A stretch of 64,000 bases of DNA, from the NCBI GenBank assembly GCA_015655125.1, contig JAATFP010000061.1, positions 34,316 through 98,315 on the forward strand, given 5' to 3'. Below are positions 42,871 through 51,624 of this stretch, one piece after another. The DNA comes from Chitinophagales bacterium (lineage in GTDB: Bacteria; Bacteroidota; Bacteroidia; Chitinophagales; Chitinophagaceae). The translations under genes were made by a program, and so were the position numbers. The notes beneath the pieces were generated by a model. That model was not told the DNA's origin, did not search any database, and saw only the letters and a program-made list of their open reading frames with translations. The first letter of the stretch is position 1. The number at the start of each line of letters is the position of its first letter.

Positions 42871-44445
42871 ATGAAAAAAAACTTGCTTTCCGCTGCGCTG
42901 GTCGCTTTCTCCACGATCGCATTTTCACAAACAGATGCTGAAAAATATGCGGGCATCATTACCGCCGCAGATCTGCAAAAACATCTCACCATCATTGCAG
43001 GCGCCGATATGCAGGGCCGCGAAACAGGTACTGAAGGCCAACGCAAAGCAGCGTCTTATATCGAATCGCAATTCAAACAAATTGGTTTAAAGCAACCCGA
43101 AGCCCTTAAAAGCTATCAGCAGCTCTACCCGTTGTACCAGGACAGCCTATTAAATACTTCATTGACGATAGATAAAATAGGGGCGGAATATGGGAAAGAT
43201 TTTATTACACCGTTGAATGGCAATGAGAACGGGTCTTTCAAAGGCTCCGAAATAGTATTTGCCGGATATGGCATAGATGATCCGAATTACAATGATTACG
43301 CAAACATCAATGTAAAAGGAAAGATTGTGTTGTTTTTCAATGGCGAGCCCAAAAAGGATGGAAAATATTTTCTGAATCCAACCGGGCGGCCTTCAGAATG
43401 GACATTTCCTGGCACACAAAAAAAATTAGCAGCGGCAATTGCTAAAGGTGCCGTGGGTGCATTGATCGTGAATCCGACCACGGAAACATTTTTGCAGGCG
43501 GCCATCGACAGAACGAAGAAAACAAATATCTATTTCCCTTCAAAAGAAGATGGCCTTAAAACGCTTAACTATGCCATGTTATCGCACGCATTTGCAAAAA
43601 CGCTACTTCCCGGTTTCGATACATTGTTAAAGTCGGTTAAAGCGGCTCAGGCATTAAGTCCTGCGCCTTCCTCCACAAAAACGGCAGTGACGTTCAGTCT
43701 TCAAAAATACCGGAACGTCGTCAACGCCAGCAACGTGATCGGCATCATTGAAGGCACCGATAAAAAAGATGAATATGTATTTTTAACCGGCCACTACGAT
43801 CATCTTGGAATGCGCGATGGCAAAATATATTACGGTGCCGACGACGACGGCAGCGGTACAGTAGCCGTTATTGAAATGGCGGCCGCATTTGCGAAAGCGA
43901 AAGCCGAAGGCAAAGGGCCGCGCAGAACGATCGTTTTTATGACTGTAAGTGGCGAAGAAAAAGGGCTGTGGGGAAGTGAATACTACAGCGATCACCCGAT
44001 CTATCCGTTGGATAAAACTTCTGTTGACCTCAATACAGACATGGTGGGCAGGATCGACACGGAAAGAAAAACTTCCGACACCATGAACTACGTGTATGTG
44101 GTGGGGCATGATAAATTGAGCAGCGACCTTCCCGTTATCAATGAACGAAACAATAATAAGTTTACCCAACTTACGCTGGATTATAAATTCGATGACCCCA
44201 ATGATCCCAACAAAATTTACTTCCGTAGCGATCATTATAATTTTGCCCGTAAAGGGGTGCCGGTATTGTTCTTTTACGATGGCATGCTGAAAGCTGACTA
44301 TCACAAACCAACAGATACGATCGAAAAGATAACATGGCCATTGTACGAAAAAAGAGTTCGCATGATCTTTTATACCGCGTGGGATATTGCCAACAGGGAT
44401 GAAATGCTGAAACGGGATATTCCGCTACCTGCAGGCGCAAGATAG
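42871..44445 (+). CDS. secreted M28-family zinc aminopeptidase with PA domain
   Basis: 524 residues. The signal peptide is MKKNLLSAALVAFSTIAFSQ. A PA-type insert (about 125-245; IVFAGYGIDDPNYNDYANIN) interrupts the peptidase fold, as in many M28 exopeptidases. Zinc ligands and catalytic residues are His308 (TGHYDHLG), Asp324 (GADDDGSG), Glu362/Glu363 (SGEEKGLWGS), Asp390 (DLNTDMVGR) and His454 (FRSDHYNFA). It should release N-terminal amino acids from peptides in the periplasm or outside the cell. The downstream neighbour, convergent, is also a secreted aminopeptidase gene. Confidence 0.9.
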   Translation: MKKNLLSAALVAFSTIAFSQTDAEKYAGIITAADLQKHLTIIAGADMQGRETGTEGQRKAASYIESQFKQIGLKQPEALKSYQQLYPLYQDSLLNTSLTIDKIGAEYGKDFITPLNGNENGSFKGSEIVFAGYGIDDPNYNDYANINVKGKIVLFFNGEPKKDGKYFLNPTGRPSEWTFPGTQKKLAAAIAKGAVGALIVNPTTETFLQAAIDRTKKTNIYFPSKEDGLKTLNYAMLSHAFAKTLLPGFDTLLKSVKAAQALSPAPSSTKTAVTFSLQKYRNVVNASNVIGIIEGTDKKDEYVFLTGHYDHLGMRDGKIYYGADDDGSGTVAVIEMAAAFAKAKAEGKGPRRTIVFMTVSGEEKGLWGSEYYSDHPIYPLDKTSVDLNTDMVGRIDTERKTSDTMNYVYVVGHDKLSSDLPVINERNNNKFTQLTLDYKFDDPNDPNKIYFRSDHYNFARKGVPVLFFYDGMLKADYHKPTDTIEKITWPLYEKRVRMIFYTAWDIANRDEMLKRDIPLPAGAR

Positions 44446-44448
44446 CCA

Positions 44449-44591
44449 ATGGCCAATGGTGAAATCTTCAAAAAGTTTTTATGGCCTGGCTGCGTGTCTT
44501 ATTATTTCTCTGTAGTAAAAATGAAGCATTAGACGCTAAAACTACTTTATAAGCAAAAAGATCTTTGAAGATTTCACCGTTGACCATTCAT
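44449..44591. repeat. inverted repeat between convergent peptidase genes
   Basis: The arm at about 44452-44476 (aatggccaatggtgaaatct-tcaaa) pairs with 44565-44589 (tttgaagatttcaccgttga-ccatt), about 22 of 25 bases. The arms nearly touch the two stop codons. Words gtgaaatc and ttcaccattgaccattc also occur upstream of the lipid kinase (28461, 28551), so it may be a dispersed sequence. Confidence 0.55.
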
Positions 44592-46456
44592 TTACCTCGC
44601 CAGCCACTCATTGTCCGCAGGATTACTATCCGGCACGTGTGCACTTCCCAAAACAATTTTGCGGATAACTTTCGTTGTAGTAAATGGAATCTGAACAACC
44701 GGGTTTCCTTTCTCCCAAACAGAAACGGTGCGATGGATCTTTTGTTCGGAACCATCCTTAAAAGTAATCGTAAGGTCTATCGGCAAAGGCTTTGAGCCTT
44801 TTGCTCCAACTGTAATTATTTTCCTGGACCCCGAATTTGTAACCTTCGATATTGCAAGATCCGGTATGCCGTCATCATAGAACCAACGCTTCCAGAACCA
44901 ATTGAGATCCTTTCCGCTGCCGGTATTTATGCTATTGAAAAAGTCCTGCGGTACCGGATGCTTTCCGTTCCAGTTGCGGATATAGTTGTGGAGTGCTTTG
45001 AAAAACAGGTCATCGCCCAACAGATCCTTGACGTATAAATAGCCCATAGCCGGTTTGGGATAACTGTTCCAAAACATGCTGCTGCCAGATTCCTGTGTAG
45101 TAAGCGTAACGATCGGAAGATCATTTTCCGATCCTGCGCCATTTGCATAAGGAGCCACTCCGTAAAGATCCACCAGCGATGTGTCTATCATCGGTGAAAT
45201 GAGCCATTCGCCGATGGTTGCCCACCCTTCGTCCATCCAGCCATATTTTGTTTCATTGATGCCCATGTAAAAAGGGAACATCGTATGGAATATCTCGTGA
45301 TCGGTGAGTTCGATGCTTCTGCGCGATCCTCCACCGGGTTGTCGTTCACCATCATGGGGTATTCCATCTGGTCGAGGCCGTCGAATACTGTCTCATGATT
45401 GTAGGGATACGGCCATTTTGGAAAACTGAAACTCATTGCTTCCACTGTCTTGCGGGCATCGCTTAATACATGAAAATAATCTTTATGGTCTTTATTGAAA
45501 ACCGCATCCACCCTCGTTCTCCGGCCGGTAGATTTATCAACCGCCAGGCTGGTGCTTTGCCAGATATAATGATTACTCAATGCGAAAACGGCATCTGTTA
45601 CATTTTTAGAATCGAATATCCATGTATTTGAACCGGCTCCTTTTGTGATGCTGCCTTCTGCAATATCTGCACTGTCGATCACGTTTACATAACCGTCTGT
45701 TGTTTCCGCCTGTTTGATCCTTTGCAGGTATTTATCTGTAAAAATTTCAGCGCCATTCTTAAGGTCGCCGGTGGCCCACACTACATAATTGTTTGGAACG
45801 GTGATGGACGTTTTAAAATCACAGAAGTCGTTGTAAAATTCCTGTGTGCCTAAATAAGGGTTGCGGTTCCATCCATCCACATCGTCATATACTGCGATAC
45901 GTGGAAAATAATATGCGATAAAAAACGCACCGGTATCCACTTGCCCCGTTCGGATATGGGATTCTTTGTTGAGTGTATAATTAAATGCAACTTTTACCGT
46001 GATCGCCGATCCCGGCAAAAGCGCCGTTATTTTTACAATCATATTTGTTCCGCTTATCTGATATGCTTCTTCAGGAAGCACCACATCGTTTACAGCAAGC
46101 TGCTTTATCATTACACCATCGCTGATATCTTCCGGCTGGATGGACATTAAGCGCTGTGAACCTTTCTTATAAAGGTTGGGGTATAATTTAAAAACGAGCG
46201 ATTTTAATGTATCCGGACTTTTATTTTGATATATGATCGTTTCTTTTCCGTCAAGCAATCTCGTTTGAGGGTCGAAGTTTACGGCGACATCATAGTCTGC
46301 CCTGTTTTGCCAGTAGTTTTTCCCCGGAGCACCGGAAACGCTTCTTGTTTCTTTATCAAATGCGTTTTGAATATTTGTAGGTACCGGCAATTTCACTTGT
46401 GAAAATGCCGCAACATTGACGGATACCAGTAAAGCGATCACGTAGATTTTTTTCAT
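44592..46456 (-). pseudogene. M1-family zinc metallopeptidase, disrupted by a single-base frameshift
   Basis: Two frames make one protein of about 620 residues. The first (46456 to about 45313) has the signal peptide MKKIYVIALLVSVNVAAFSQ, the M1 N-terminal domain and the substrate motif DGLDQMEYPMM. The second carries the zinc site HEIFH, then 18 residues later the third ligand in DEGWAT, and the C-terminal domain to VPDSNPADNEWLAR. At about 45311-45316 the codons after GCAGAAGCA read TCGAACTC where ATC-GAA-CTC is expected, so one base is missing just before the zinc motif. No slippery sequence is present. Either a true loss of function or a sequence error. Confidence 0.85.
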
Positions 46457-46501
46457 GTGTACCTGAATTTATTTTTTTTGCTCAAAATAACGGCTAATCC
46501 G

Positions 46502-46600
46502 GATCGCCGAAGGCGATCTTTATTGAACGCAGATTTCTATTATAATTAAGATATGTTATGATTTTTTCTGTGCCGGTCATAAAAATCTGCGCTCCTCATT
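46502..46600. repeat. hairpin-cored AATCTGCG repeat between M1 and TPR genes
   Basis: A 7-bp hairpin GATCGCC-GAA-GGCGATC (46502-46518) is followed by gaacgcagattt and, 45 bases on, the inverted counterpart aaaaatctgcgct. It has the same plan as 27059-27312 and 50743-50790, but the stem sequence is different with full complementarity kept. Confidence 0.6.
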
Positions 46601-46620
46601 TTTCTGCCAATAACAGAAAA

Positions 46621-47145
46621 TCATTTCCCGAAATTGAGTTTGTCTTTCCAGCCTTCGTTGCGCTCCAATATCTCCTGCTTTGTTTTGCAACGTTCGATAT
46701 CATCGTTGTACATTTTTATTTTGTCATCGCTTAGCGAAGACAGGATCGCTTTCTGGTAATTGCGGATCGCTGCGTCGAAATTTAATTTCAGTTCTTCCAT
46801 GACCGCGCGTTTTGAAAATATCCAGGATTTTTCAAGCGTAGCGACCTGCAAACATCTTTCCAGGTGTTTCTCGAGGTCGTCGTACCGCTCGAGGTCGGTT
46901 AAAAAAGTAGCATAATGAAAATATGGATGCGGATACAGCGGATCACATTTAATGGCCGTTACGAAATGATTCTCGGCCCGACCATAATCGTCAAACTGCG
47001 TTTTAAACAACCAGCCCATCGAGTTGTGAGCCGGCGCGTGGCGCGGATCTTCGTACAGGATCGATTCACATTTCTTAAACGCTTCGCCATATTGGTTGTT
47101 CTTGATGTCGGCCTCCGACTCAAGATATAATTCATCGATATTCAT
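46621..47145 (-). CDS. tetratricopeptide-repeat protein
   Basis: 174 residues, wholly helical, with about four TPR units: FKKCESILYEDPRHAPAHNS, AENHFVTAIKCDPLYPHPYF, and FDAAIRNYQKAI near the end, each with the expected small and aromatic residues. There is no signal peptide, so it is cytoplasmic and probably a protein-interaction adaptor. It is divergent from the small membrane-protein gene and precedes the M1 gene on the same strand by 164 bases of repeat sequence. Confidence 0.8.
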   Translation of the reverse strand: MNIDELYLESEADIKNNQYGEAFKKCESILYEDPRHAPAHNSMGWLFKTQFDDYGRAENHFVTAIKCDPLYPHPYFHYATFLTDLERYDDLEKHLERCLQVATLEKSWIFSKRAVMEELKLNFDAAIRNYQKAILSSLSDDKIKMYNDDIERCKTKQEILERNEGWKDKLNFGK

Positions 47146-47206
47146 AAGTTGGCTTTAAATAAAAGTGCATGCTTTTACGTTAAGTTAATGATTATGCGTT
47201 TAGATT

Positions 47207-47236
47207 TTTGTTAAAACGATATTTAATTTAGCTTCA
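47207..47236 (+). promoter_or_regulatory. probable promoter of the small membrane protein gene
   Basis: TTTG at 47207-47210, an 18-base spacer and TAGCTTCA at 47229-47236 (two mismatches in the -7 box). Start codon candidates follow at 47248 and 47266. Confidence 0.35.
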
Positions 47237-47265
47237 TCGTTTAAATAATGTATAAAAGTTTAAAA

Positions 47266-47738
47266 ATGGAATCTACTCGATTTGAAAACGGAGGGCAACA
47301 AGATCTTATCACTACCGATACCGATGAAATCCGGCAGATAAGAATAGAAGGCTATGAACTTACTGTGAAAAAGCCAGGAACGGACTATTTATCGCGGCCG
47401 CGATCATTTTTGCGAGCGAACTTTTCAATATGTACAGAACGTCAGCCGAATTCACACCACTCGTAATCGGTGTCATCCTTGTTGAAACCGGCATTTTCGT
47501 TGCCCTTGGCTTCTTCACAAAAAGCAAACCTTATACGGCCATCATCCTCGGATTGATAGCATTTGTATTGATCATTGGATTTTCTGCGACAATATACGGC
47601 CTCCGGGAAGGAAGCGCCGGTGTTGTGAAAGCCTTGTTCGGCGGTATTATTGTAAAAATATTGATCTTCATATCACTGGTAAGACCATTGAAAGATGCGA
47701 AAGAATTACAGCAACTGAAAAATGAAGACATGGTTTAG
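47266..47738 (+). pseudogene. small four-helix membrane protein with a frameshift
   Basis: The first frame reads MESTRFENGGQQDLITTD to ELTVKK. After the run of five A at 47368-47372 the meaningful sequence moves to another frame: KARNGLFIAAAIIFASELFN, then MYRTSAEFTPLVIGVILVE and so on to the stop at 47738. Joined, this gives about 157 residues with four hydrophobic helices. One extra A in the run would restore the frame. A -1 ribosomal slip on AAAAAG is the other option, though the upstream G makes it a poor slippery site. Function unknown. Confidence 0.65.
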
Positions 47739-47814
47739 GATTTAGAGACCGGAGTTCAGAACCCACAGTGGTTCCTCCGGGCCTTAAACCCTAAACACTC
47801 TCCTATAACCGGTT

Positions 47815-48789
47815 TTACCAACCGAGAACCCATGCAAAAATCAATGGTGCTACGATGGTCGCATCACTTTCTACTATGAATTTCGGAGTATTGATATCTA
47901 ATTTACCCCAGGTGATCTTTTCATTCGGAACAGCGCCGCTGTAACTTCCGTAGGAAGTAGTGCTGTCGCTTATCTGGCAGAAATAGCTCCAGAACGGAAC
48001 ATCGTGCCATTCAAGATCCTGGTACATCATCGGCACTACGCAGATCGGGAAATCGCCCGCAATACCACCACCGATCTGGAAAAAACCAACGCCCTTTCCG
48101 GATGAATTTCCACGATACCAGTCTGCCAGCCACACCATATATTCGATACCACTTTTCATTGTGGTTGCTTTCATTTCATTTTTTATGATGTAGGATGCAA
48201 AGATATTTCCCATGGTACTGTCTTCCCAACCAGGAACTACGATCGGAATATTTTTTTCTGCTGCAGCAAGCATCCAGCTGTTCTTTGGATCAATCTCATA
48301 ATATTGCTCCAATACGCCGCTCAGCAACATCTTATACATGAACTCGTGTGGAAAATATCTTTCGCCTTTGTCATCCGCCTCTTTCCATATCTTATGTATG
48401 TGCTGCTGTAACCTCCTGAAAGCTTCTTCTTCCGGGATGCAGGTATCCGTTACCCGATTGTAATGATTTTCGAGCAGGTCCCACTCTTCCTGCGGACTAA
48501 GATCGCGGTAATTAGGCACCCTTTTGTAATGACTATGCGCCACGAGGTTCATAATATCTTCTTCCAGATTGGCGCCGGTACAACTGATGATGGCCACTTT
48601 ATCCTGGCGGATCATTTCGGCAAGGCTCAATCCGAGTTCGGCGGTACTCATTGCTCCGGCCAATGTAATCATCATTTTGCCACCTTCATTCAAATGCGTT
48701 ACATATCCTTTGGCAGCATCCATTAAAGCAGCCGCATTAAAATGGCGATAGTGATGTTCTATGAAGTTTGAAACTGGTCCTTGTGTCAT
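47815..48789 (-). CDS. deoxyhypusine synthase-like protein
   Basis: 324 residues from ATG 48789; the in-frame ATG 48846 lies upstream of the -7 box at 48809-48816, so it is unlikely. The NAD-binding segments (LAGAMSTAELGLSLAEMI, SCTGANLEED) and FFQIGGGIAGDFPI match the DHS fold. The active-site lysine of DHS is kept as Lys296 in ITWGKLD. Bacteria lack eIF5A, so the true substrate is unlikely to be that protein. Homospermidine synthase-type aminobutyl transfer between polyamines is the most likely role (inference from plant enzymes that arose from DHS). Confidence 0.88.
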   Translation of the reverse strand: MTQGPVSNFIEHHYRHFNAAALMDAAKGYVTHLNEGGKMMITLAGAMSTAELGLSLAEMIRQDKVAIISCTGANLEEDIMNLVAHSHYKRVPNYRDLSPQEEWDLLENHYNRVTDTCIPEEEAFRRLQQHIHKIWKEADDKGERYFPHEFMYKMLLSGVLEQYYEIDPKNSWMLAAAEKNIPIVVPGWEDSTMGNIFASYIIKNEMKATTMKSGIEYMVWLADWYRGNSSGKGVGFFQIGGGIAGDFPICVVPMMYQDLEWHDVPFWSYFCQISDSTTSYGSYSGAVPNEKITWGKLDINTPKFIVESDATIVAPLIFAWVLGW

Positions 48790-48808
48790 ATTCGTTTTTT
48801 TAGAGCCA

Positions 48809-48816
48809 CAAAAGTA
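48809..48816 (-). promoter_or_regulatory. -7 box for the DHS-like gene
   Basis: Minus-strand TACTTTTG, exact TAnnTTTG, 20 bases upstream of ATG 48789. It decides the start codon. Confidence 0.5.
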
Positions 48817-48865
48817 GGTTTTTTGCCCGCAGATTGAGCGGATCACATGGAAATATTCGTCACAG

Positions 48866-48952
48866 GAACGTGCCCCGGGGCGCGTTCAAAAATTGACGTT
48901 GCCATTTTCAAAAGTTTCAGGTTTCGCGATCGGACCGGTCCGGAACGCGTTC
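48866..48952. repeat. cluster of three GC-rich palindromes in a divergent promoter region
   Basis: GAACG-tGCCCCGGGGCg-CGTTC (48866-48887, one mismatched pair), CGGACCGGTCCG (48931-48942, perfect) and GAACGCGTTC (48943-48952, perfect). They lie between the DHS-like and alpha/beta hydrolase promoters. Flanks cacaggaacg and cgttcctacagg suggest the outer two are arms of a larger inverted repeat. Confidence 0.65.
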
Positions 48953-48969
48953 CTACAGGTACATTGACT

Positions 48970-48977
48970 TATCTTTG
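48970..48977 (+). promoter_or_regulatory. -7 box for the alpha/beta hydrolase gene
   Basis: TATCTTTG, exact TAnnTTTG, 20 bases upstream of ATG 48998. The palindromes at 48931-48952 overlap the -33 position, so they could serve as operators. Confidence 0.5.
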
Positions 48978-48997
48978 CGTCACAATAACTCTTTGCA

Positions 48998-50428
48998 ATG
49001 AAACTTATTATTACATTTCTGTTATCGTTTACAATTGCAGCCACTTTTGCGCAGCAAAATAAATTTACCGGCATTTGGGAAGGCAAGATAAACGTGGGCG
49101 TTTCATTACGGCTCGTATTTCAATTTAGTCAGAATGAAGATAAAACACTTACCGCCGTTCTCCGGAGCCCGGATCAATCGCCCAAGCCTCTCCTGGCAGA
49201 CACCGCCTGGATTTCGGGCGACAGCATTTATACAACTTCCAAAAAATTTGGCATCAGCTTCAGCGGTGCGCTGACGGGCGACAGTTCTATCAACGGCACT
49301 ATCGTTCAGGGCGTACCAATTCCCCTGCAATTAAAAAAAGTGAGCAGCGTTGCAGAAGCAAAAAGGCCACAAACGCCCCTGCCACCATTTCCGTACAACA
49401 GCAAGGATGTTGAATATACAAATGCTGATAAATCTGTCAGCTTTGGAGGCACGCTCACCTGGCCGCAGGTTCCGGCCGGAACAAACTATATTAAAGCGCC
49501 CACTTACCCGGTGGCATTGCTCATCACCGGCAGTGGCGCGCAGGACCGTGATGAAAATATTTTCATGCATAAACCCTTCGCGGTGATTGCCGATTATCTT
49601 ACCAAACGCGGCTTTGCGGTGTTGCGGGTAGACGACCGTGGTGTTGGAAAATCTACCGGGAATTTTGCAACGGCTACCACGCAGGATTTTGCAAACGATG
49701 TGGAAGCTGGTATCAATTATTTGAAAACATTGCCACAGATTGACACTTTTCATATTGGAATGATCGGCCACAGCGAAGGCGGAATGATCGCTCCAATAGT
49801 TGCTTCGCGAAGAAAAGATATTAAGTTTATTGTGTTGCTGGCCGGGCCGGGTGTGCCAATCAAACAACTAATGAGTGAACAAATATATGCTTCCAGTAAA
49901 GCTGAAGGAAATTCTGAAGAAGTAAGCAAACTGGGATCCAAACTATATCTTGAAGCGTTGACAGCCGTGCAAAGCAATACAGATACGGCGGTGGCGCGAC
50001 AAAAGATCGTGGAGCAGTTGAGCAAAAGCTATCCGGAAAATAAAAAACTATACGATTCACTGGAGTTGAATACTCCGGGAAATCAAAATAAGTATGCGTC
50101 TGGGCGGATACAATCATTAACGGCGCCGTGGTATAAATATTTTTCTTCATTCGACCCAACGCCATATCTGCAAAAGCTTTCGTGTGATGTGCTGGCGCTG
50201 AACGGCGAAAAAGACATCCAGGTATCGGCTGCATCCAACCTTGCAGGAATAAGAGCCGCATTGAAAAAAAGCAAGTCGAAAAAATATGACGTGAAGCAAT
50301 TGCCGGGCCTTAACCACTTGTTTCAAACGTGTAAAAAATGCAGCGTAGCGGAATATGGCGAATTAGAAGAAACCTTTTCGCCTGAAGCATTGAAGATAGT
50401 TGGTGATTGGCTGGAAGGAGAAAAATGA
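48998..50428 (+). CDS. secreted alpha/beta hydrolase
   Basis: 476 residues. The signal peptide is MKLIITFLLSFTIAATFAQQ. An N-terminal beta domain (FTGIWEGKINVGVSLRLVFQF, ending near residue 115) precedes the hydrolase fold. The nucleophile Ser259 is in GMIGHSEGGM; the acid is likely Asp in NGEKDIQV and the base His in PGLNHLFQT. The nearby GSGAQDRDEN fits the oxyanion region. The closest types are secreted acyl-peptide hydrolase or feruloyl-esterase-like proteins; the substrate is unknown. Confidence 0.85.
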   Translation: MKLIITFLLSFTIAATFAQQNKFTGIWEGKINVGVSLRLVFQFSQNEDKTLTAVLRSPDQSPKPLLADTAWISGDSIYTTSKKFGISFSGALTGDSSINGTIVQGVPIPLQLKKVSSVAEAKRPQTPLPPFPYNSKDVEYTNADKSVSFGGTLTWPQVPAGTNYIKAPTYPVALLITGSGAQDRDENIFMHKPFAVIADYLTKRGFAVLRVDDRGVGKSTGNFATATTQDFANDVEAGINYLKTLPQIDTFHIGMIGHSEGGMIAPIVASRRKDIKFIVLLAGPGVPIKQLMSEQIYASSKAEGNSEEVSKLGSKLYLEALTAVQSNTDTAVARQKIVEQLSKSYPENKKLYDSLELNTPGNQNKYASGRIQSLTAPWYKYFSSFDPTPYLQKLSCDVLALNGEKDIQVSAASNLAGIRAALKKSKSKKYDVKQLPGLNHLFQTCKKCSVAEYGELEETFSPEALKIVGDWLEGEK

Positions 50429-50792
50429 TCGCACACTTTTCGTTTGATGCAGGTAAAAATTTGACAGCAGATTTCACGAATCTCAAAGGTATAAACTGCC
50501 GGAGACGCACAGATTATCTGGTTTAACATGTTGTGCTGTCAGGGGCTGAATTTGCTCTGTAAACCGTCTTCGGCAGGCTCAGACTGACAGCATGCTTTGA
50601 TGTTTAATTTGCCAAAACACCTACGGCCATTCTTGCTGTCATGTTGAGCTTGTCGAAACATAGAAAACGTAAATTTTGATTCGGATTTGTTTTAATAATA
50701 CAACACGGTATTTTTAAATTCTGCACATCTGCGGCAAAAAAAGATCCCGCAAAGCGGGATCAAAATCTGTGAAAATCTGCGTAATCTGTAAC
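50429..50792. repeat. 364-base gene-free stretch built of repeats
   Basis: Contains a broken REP-like palindrome (50533-50592, and a third arm at 50633-50659 with the core gttgagcttgtcgaa) and a hairpin-cored AATCTGCG repeat: stem GATCCCGC-AAA-GCGGGATC at 50743-50761, then aaaatctgtg and aaaatctgcgtaatctgtaac. I see no open frame of interest. Confidence 0.65.
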
Positions 50793-51245
50793 CTATTTCT
50801 TCACTCTCCCTTCATTCGTAAAATGTGCATTGCTATCTGCTTTCACGTTGAACGTATATTTATCGTTGCTTGCCGTAAAGTAATATGTTATTTCCCCGTT
50901 TGAAGATATTTCACTGATGTTATCACTTATCGTATAACCCGCATATGCTTTTGCAATTGCAATTGAAACGGGCATTGGCAATTCCGCCACGGTGATGTAG
51001 CGTGACGTTCCGGTAAGTTCTCCTTTTTCATTATATGCGGCAGTTACTGATTTACTATCAATTGTAAACTGGGCAAAATAAGTGTCTGCAGATTTTCTCC
51101 AGGTTATGTTTTCTGCTTTCGCGAAATCTTTTGTAAATACTGCTTTTACGACCGGTGTTACTGTTTCCGGATCCGAAGTTTTGGCAAATGCTGATGTTGC
51201 AAAGAAAAATGCAATGGCTGTTAAAACTGTTGTTACTTTTTTCAT
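50793..51245 (-). CDS. secreted PepSY-like small protein
   Basis: 150 residues. The signal peptide is MKKVTTVLTAIAFFFATSAFA. The domain pattern VVKAVFTKDFAKAENITWRK, DSKSVTAAYNEKGELTGTSR, and AIAKAYAGYTISDN matches the PepSY-like/BLIP-like proteins common in Bacteroidota, where two small repeats follow each other. These are presumed periplasmic protease inhibitors or binding proteins. It stands alone, with a clean -7 box at 51305-51312. Confidence 0.8.
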   Translation of the reverse strand: MKKVTTVLTAIAFFFATSAFAKTSDPETVTPVVKAVFTKDFAKAENITWRKSADTYFAQFTIDSKSVTAAYNEKGELTGTSRYITVAELPMPVSIAIAKAYAGYTISDNISEISSNGEITYYFTASNDKYTFNVKADSNAHFTNEGRVKK

Positions 51246-51624
51246 GTCTATACTTTTTATTGTTTTTTAATGGTTGACCGTTTGTAGTTCAACCGATGGC
51301 ATTACAAAAGTAGATTGACATACATTTTAATTGAGATCCTTATAGCCGGACGGCAGTCATTTCCCCTTTCAAAATGTTGAACGGCACGTAACTTCCTCAA
51401 AATACGATTTTGTTCGTACATCGTTAATACGTAAAAGTACCGGGAGGGTTTTATTTCTTAAAGAAAATACAAAAAGTGACCGTTCAATGTTAAATGGTAG
51501 CGATGGCAGAATAAAAGATTCAATTGATATCTAGGTATTAAAAATTAAGCCTATTATGGCCTTTGGCGAACAGATATACGGCTAAAATTCGCAATCACTA
51601 ATTCGTAATTCGTAATTTTATTTT
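51246..51624. other. 379-base gene-free region
   Basis: Holds the -7 box TACTTTTG of the PepSY-like gene (minus, 51305-51312), a weak inverted pair TTGAACGG/CCGTTCAA (about 51378 and 51480), and a five-unit 7-bp array (51586-51620: aattcgc, aatcact, aattcgt, aattcgt, aatttta) that ends just before the next ATG. No gene is seen. Confidence 0.5.

Noticed and set aside
42723..42941. A 72-codon open frame before and into the M28 peptidase start
   Set aside because: No family pattern, overlaps the real signal peptide in another frame, and AT-rich composition unlike coding neighbours.
45305..45325. Programmed frameshifting in the M1 peptidase
   Set aside because: The site GCATCG is not slippery and no downstream structure is evident; a base loss is simpler.
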